The notes beneath the pieces were generated by a model. It was given only the letters and a program-made list of their open reading frames with translations. It ran no database searches and was not told where the DNA came from. DNA of 8,464 bases from Actinomycetota bacterium (GTDB lineage Bacteria; Actinomycetota; Actinomycetes; Nanopelagicales; Nanopelagicaceae): the NCBI GenBank assembly GCA_009699645.1, contig WLNU01000042.1, positions 1 through 8,464 on the forward strand, given 5' to 3'. The translations under genes and the position numbers were made by a program. Positions 5,921 through 8,464 of the stretch are shown here, piece by piece. Each line of letters starts with the position of its first letter. Positions within the stretch are counted from its first letter, which is position 1.

Positions 5921-6607
5921 TTATAGTGCAGTGGCTCCAGGCACGATTTTTAGTATCTCTTCCAATGAAATTGCCCCGATTCGCAGTACGCGCACACCGG
6001 TTTCATCGGCCTCAACCACGGTCGAGAGTGGGCCATTTCGTAAGGCTCCATTATTGAATTTAAAGGCAAGGTCGGACTCTGCAACCTGTATTTCACTTAT
6101 GGACTTAATTGCCGATCTGATAACTCTCTGCGCACTTCCAAATGAAAGAACTGAGGATCGATCTGCTCGGCCTGCACTTGCAACGGCTAATGGTCCACTT
6201 TTAGCTAATAGAGCCTTAGCAAACTTACTTTTAGGAACTCGAATGCTGACTTGATCTAAATGATTTGCATCCCCTAAGTCCCAACTCAATCCTGTTTGAG
6301 GGCGAAGGTTCATCGATAACATTCCGGGCCAAAACTTCTTCATAAGTGCGGCAATCTCTGGAGTAATTTCGCGCACAACACCCTGGGCGGTTTTTTCACT
6401 AGCAACTAAAACTTGCGCTGCTGTAAATAGTGGGTCTCCACGCAATACATGCATGGCACGAACTGAATCGGCCTTAAAGGCATCACAAACATATACATAA
6501 CTATGTTCAAGGGGAATGGCGATGATGTATCCATCGGAGATCGCTTTGCACGCTTTATTAATATGACGTGTTAGTTCGCCTTTTTTTAGATCAATCACTG
6601 TGCCCAT
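5921..6607 (-). CDS. Sua5/YrdC-family protein with a degenerate active site
   Basis: The 228-residue product has the YrdC fold pattern and sits where Actinobacteria usually encode the L-threonylcarbamoyladenylate synthase for tRNA t6A37. Shared features are GYIIAIP (26-32), FWPGMLSM (92-99), WDLGDA (109-114), SIRVP (121-125), GPLAVASA (138-145), STVVEA (195-200) and VLRIGAISLEEI (207-218). The functional motifs are not kept. Where the family has PTDTVYGL this protein has PLEHSYVY (32-39). The family KxR is RGD (56-58), and the later SxN is SAG (144-146). Three of the four residues of the 'KRSN' nucleotide-binding tetrad are thus changed, in an ungapped alignment to the consensus as I recall it. 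It may be a non-catalytic or repurposed relative, so no gene symbol is given. Its AGGAGG site is strong and overlaps the end of prmC. Confidence 0.85.
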   Translation of the reverse strand: MGTVIDLKKGELTRHINKACKAISDGYIIAIPLEHSYVYVCDAFKADSVRAMHVLRGDPLFTAAQVLVASEKTAQGVVREITPEIAALMKKFWPGMLSMNLRPQTGLSWDLGDANHLDQVSIRVPKSKFAKALLAKSGPLAVASAGRADRSSVLSFGSAQRVIRSAIKSISEIQVAESDLAFKFNNGALRNGPLSTVVEADETGVRVLRIGAISLEEILKIVPGATAL

Positions 6608-6609
6608 CT

Positions 6610-7458
6610 CTACCTCCTCACCGCACTAGTCCACCGTGGACGACCAACTAGGTCATCATGGAGTGTAATACTCTCAAAATCTAGGGTTAATTCACTAGCT
6701 ATTGCTGCGCCCTGGTTCTCAGTATGTTCGATGACTAATACTCCAGCAGATTTTAATAGTCGGGCCGCTGCCGTAATAAAAATCTTTGGAAGCTCCATCC
6801 CCGTAGGTCCACCAAACAAGGCGACATGGGGCTCAAAGCCGGCGACATCGCGCGGCAAGGCCTGCGCATCTGGAATGTATGGAGGATTAGCTATGGCAAC
6901 ATCACATTTGATCCCGGGCAAAACATCGGCGACATCGCCTTCAACTACACGAACATTTTGGGCAATGACTGAGACATTTTTCTTAAGCCAGTAAATCGCC
7001 TCTGGGGATTTTTCAACTGCAATCACACGAGTATCTTTTGCCTCTGTTGCAATAGCTAGCGCCAGAGCCCCTGATCCTGCGCCTAAGTCGATCACACTTA
7101 CTGGAGCAGGCAGATTCTTAATATGGGCTAACACGGCATCAACTAATAACTCAGATTCAGGCCGTGGGACTAAGACACCTGGGCCAACTTCAAGGGCTAA
7201 GTATCTAAAGGGTGCAACACCGGTTAGATATTGCAATGGCTCGTGATTTATGCGCCGGTCCAATAAAGAAATGAACTGCTCCTCAATCACATCAGTATCA
7301 CTGATTGCGGTGAGAGTAGTTTCAAGAAGAACTGGATTATGAAGATCCATCCGAGAGATACCTAAGACATGGGCTAACAAATGTTCGGCATCGACCTGTG
7401 ATATCTGTGATTCAGCCAACTGTGATTTTGCATCACGTAGTAAGGCCTTGATATCCAT
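6610..7458 (-). CDS. prmC: Peptide chain release factor N5-glutamine methyltransferase
   Basis: PrmC (HemK) uses S-adenosylmethionine to methylate the glutamine of the GGQ motif in release factors, which improves peptide release. The 282-residue product has the usual layout: an N-terminal helical release-factor-binding domain (about 1-75), the linker EPLQYLTG (73-80) and VLVPRPESE (95-103), then a Rossmann methyltransferase domain with the SAM-binding loop VIDLGAGSGALALA (122-135), the acidic residue E149 in VIAVEK at the next strand, and the catalytic NPPY at 191-194 that holds the glutamine amide. It follows prfA, which encodes its own substrate, by five bases. The ribosome site is weak, so translation probably depends on prfA. 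It ends two bases before the next gene. Confidence 0.95.
   Translation of the reverse strand: MDIKALLRDAKSQLAESQISQVDAEHLLAHVLGISRMDLHNPVLLETTLTAISDTDVIEEQFISLLDRRINHEPLQYLTGVAPFRYLALEVGPGVLVPRPESELLVDAVLAHIKNLPAPVSVIDLGAGSGALALAIATEAKDTRVIAVEKSPEAIYWLKKNVSVIAQNVRVVEGDVADVLPGIKCDVAIANPPYIPDAQALPRDVAGFEPHVALFGGPTGMELPKIFITAAARLLKSAGVLVIEHTENQGAAIASELTLDFESITLHDDLVGRPRWTSAVRR
6613..6618 (-). promoter_or_regulatory. Ribosome binding site of the Sua5-family gene, inside prmC
   Basis: AGGAGG on the minus strand, five bases before the ATG at 6605-6607. It is made by the last two arginine codons of prmC (AGG AGG) just before its TAG, so terminating prmC ribosomes end directly at this site. It is the only exact AGGAGG noticed at a gene start in the window. 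Confidence 0.85.
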
Positions 7459-7463
7459 GGAAT

Positions 7464-8464
7464 TTACTTTGTATTAGCTAATCGTGCAGCTTTGTCGGCA
7501 TCGATTAAAGCTTGAATCATGTCATCGAGATCGCCATTTAATACTGCATCTAAATTATTTGATTTATAATTTACTCGGTGATCACTAATGCGGTTTTCAG
7601 GATAGTTATATGTGCGAATTCGCTCAGATCTATCGACAGTTCGAACCTGACTCTTGCGCTCGGCCGAGGCGGCCGCCTCTTGTGCCTCTTGGGCTGCAGC
7701 TAATAGACGCGCACGCAAGATACGCAGTGCTGACTCTTTATTTTGCAGCTGGCTCTTCTCATTCTGACACGAGACAACAATGCCCGTTGGAACGTGGGTT
7801 AAACGCACTGCAGAGTCAGTTGTATTAACAGATTGTCCACCAGGACCTGATGAGCGAAACACATCTACACGTACATCGTTCATATTCAATTCAACATCGA
7901 TCTCTTCGGCCTCTGGCAGAATAAGCACGCCGGCAGCCGATGTATGAATACGTCCTTGGCTCTCAGTCTCTGGAACTCGCTGCACGCGGTGCACACCACC
8001 TTCAAATTTAAGGCGTGCATAAGGTGACTCACCAGGAGCTGAAACGCCCTTTGACTTAACGCCTACAGAGATATCTTTATAGCCACCCATCTCACTCTCG
8101 GTGGCATCGATGATTTCAACTTTCCAATTACGGCGCTCGGCATATCGCATATACATACGCAGTAAATCTCCGGCAAAGATTGCAGATTCATCACCGCCGG
8201 CTCCTGCCTTCACTTCTAGGATTACATCACGATCATCGTTAGGATCGCGCGGAAGTAATAACTCTTCCAATTTCTCCCCTGCACTCACAGCTGTTGCCTC
8301 AAGGGCTGGAATCTCAGATGCGAAATCTGTATCGACTAGCGCTAACTCTTTAGCGGCCAATAAATCATCTTCGGCAGATTTCCACGCTTTAAACCCAGCG
8401 ACCACTGGACCTAACTGGGCATAGCGACGACCAAGTTTGCGTGCATTGGCCTGATCATTGTGAA
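7464..8464 (-). CDS. prfA: Peptide chain release factor 1 (5' end beyond the right edge)
   Basis: Release factor 1 reads UAA and UAG in the ribosomal A site and triggers hydrolysis of the peptidyl-tRNA. The last 332 residues are visible. The stop-codon-reading tripeptide is P-E-T (7965-7973) in [14 protein letters not shown], the RF1-type PxT rather than the RF2-type SPF. The catalytic GGQ (7833-7841) lies in [21 protein letters not shown] in frame at 8403-8405 is not the start: codons upstream to the window edge read [19 protein letters not shown], matching the conserved N-terminal helical domain. About 20-30 residues are missing beyond the edge, judged from the usual length near 355-360. 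The gene is five bases from prmC, its modifying enzyme. Confidence 0.97.
   Translation of the reverse strand, partial: HNDQANARKLGRRYAQLGPVVAGFKAWKSAEDDLLAAKELALVDTDFASEIPALEATAVSAGEKLEELLLPRDPNDDRDVILEVKAGAGGDESAIFAGDLLRMYMRYAERRNWKVEIIDATESEMGGYKDISVGVKSKGVSAPGESPYARLKFEGGVHRVQRVPETESQGRIHTSAAGVLILPEAEEIDVELNMNDVRVDVFRSSGPGGQSVNTTDSAVRLTHVPTGIVVSCQNEKSQLQNKESALRILRARLLAAAQEAQEAAASAERKSQVRTVDRSERIRTYNYPENRISDHRVNYKSNNLDAVLNGDLDDMIQALIDADKAARLANTK

Noticed and set aside
5910..6254. Plus-strand open frame of 114 codons opposite the Sua5-family gene
   Set aside because: The minus-strand frame carries recognisable YrdC-family blocks and a strong ribosome site. The plus frame has no recognisable motif.
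6491..6514. A pair of compensating frameshifts as the cause of the odd PLEHSYVY motif in the Sua5-family protein
   Set aside because: Flanking residues stay in register with the family on both sides, the other frame I checked across the site hits a stop codon immediately, and changes also occur at two distant motifs, so true divergence is more likely than a local error.
8403..8405. GTG as the start of prfA
   Set aside because: The reading frame stays open to the right edge, and the residues upstream match the conserved N-terminal domain of RF1, so the gene begins outside the window.
8101..8424. Plus-strand open frame of 107 codons opposite prfA
   Set aside because: Fully antisense to the well-conserved RF1 sequence and low-complexity serine/alanine-rich; treated as a shadow.

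Overview
The window is a block of eleven genes, all on the minus strand, packed with almost no space between them. Read in the direction of transcription (right to left) the order is: prfA (5' end cut off by the right edge), prmC, a Sua5/YrdC-family gene, glyA, a wecA-type glycosyl-1-phosphate transferase, atpI, atpZ, then the F1Fo ATP synthase genes atpB, atpE, atpF, atpH and the first 101 codons of atpA, which runs off the left edge. The remaining subunit genes (gamma, beta, epsilon) are expected beyond that edge but are not visible.

The gene order prfA-prmC-sua5-glyA-wecA-atpI-atpB is the arrangement I know from Actinobacteria. The long delta subunit (279 residues), the 'LGF..AEALAL.GLV' second helix of subunit c and the style of the release factor all agree. 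Base composition sampled by hand is only about 47% G+C, low for that phylum. A streamlined, low-GC freshwater actinobacterium (acI lineage, Candidatus Nanopelagicales such as Planktophila) fits well, but this is inferred from gene order, protein style and composition, not from a database match.

Region by region: 6610-8464 holds translation termination genes (release factor 1 and the methyltransferase that modifies its GGQ motif). 5921-6607 holds a YrdC-fold protein whose threonylcarbamoyl-AMP synthase active-site motifs are largely replaced. 4652-5911 holds serine hydroxymethyltransferase. 3567-4643 holds a polyprenyl-phosphate sugar-1-phosphate transferase for cell-envelope glycans. 2936-3570 holds two small membrane proteins linked to ATP synthase assembly. 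1-2794 holds the Fo and first F1 subunits. Most upstream gene junctions overlap or are separated by fewer than 10 bases, which suggests translational coupling. Within the atp part the gaps are 31-54 bases, apart from the 2-base atpF-atpH junction, and carry clear Shine-Dalgarno sites.

The one larger gap, 141 bases before atpB, is more G+C-rich than its surroundings and contains small palindromes and a possible weak promoter. A hairpin sits just before the atpE ribosome binding site. No RNA genes, mobile elements, CRISPR arrays or long repeats were seen. Most of the window is ordinary housekeeping. The item that most deserves a second look is the Sua5/YrdC-family protein.
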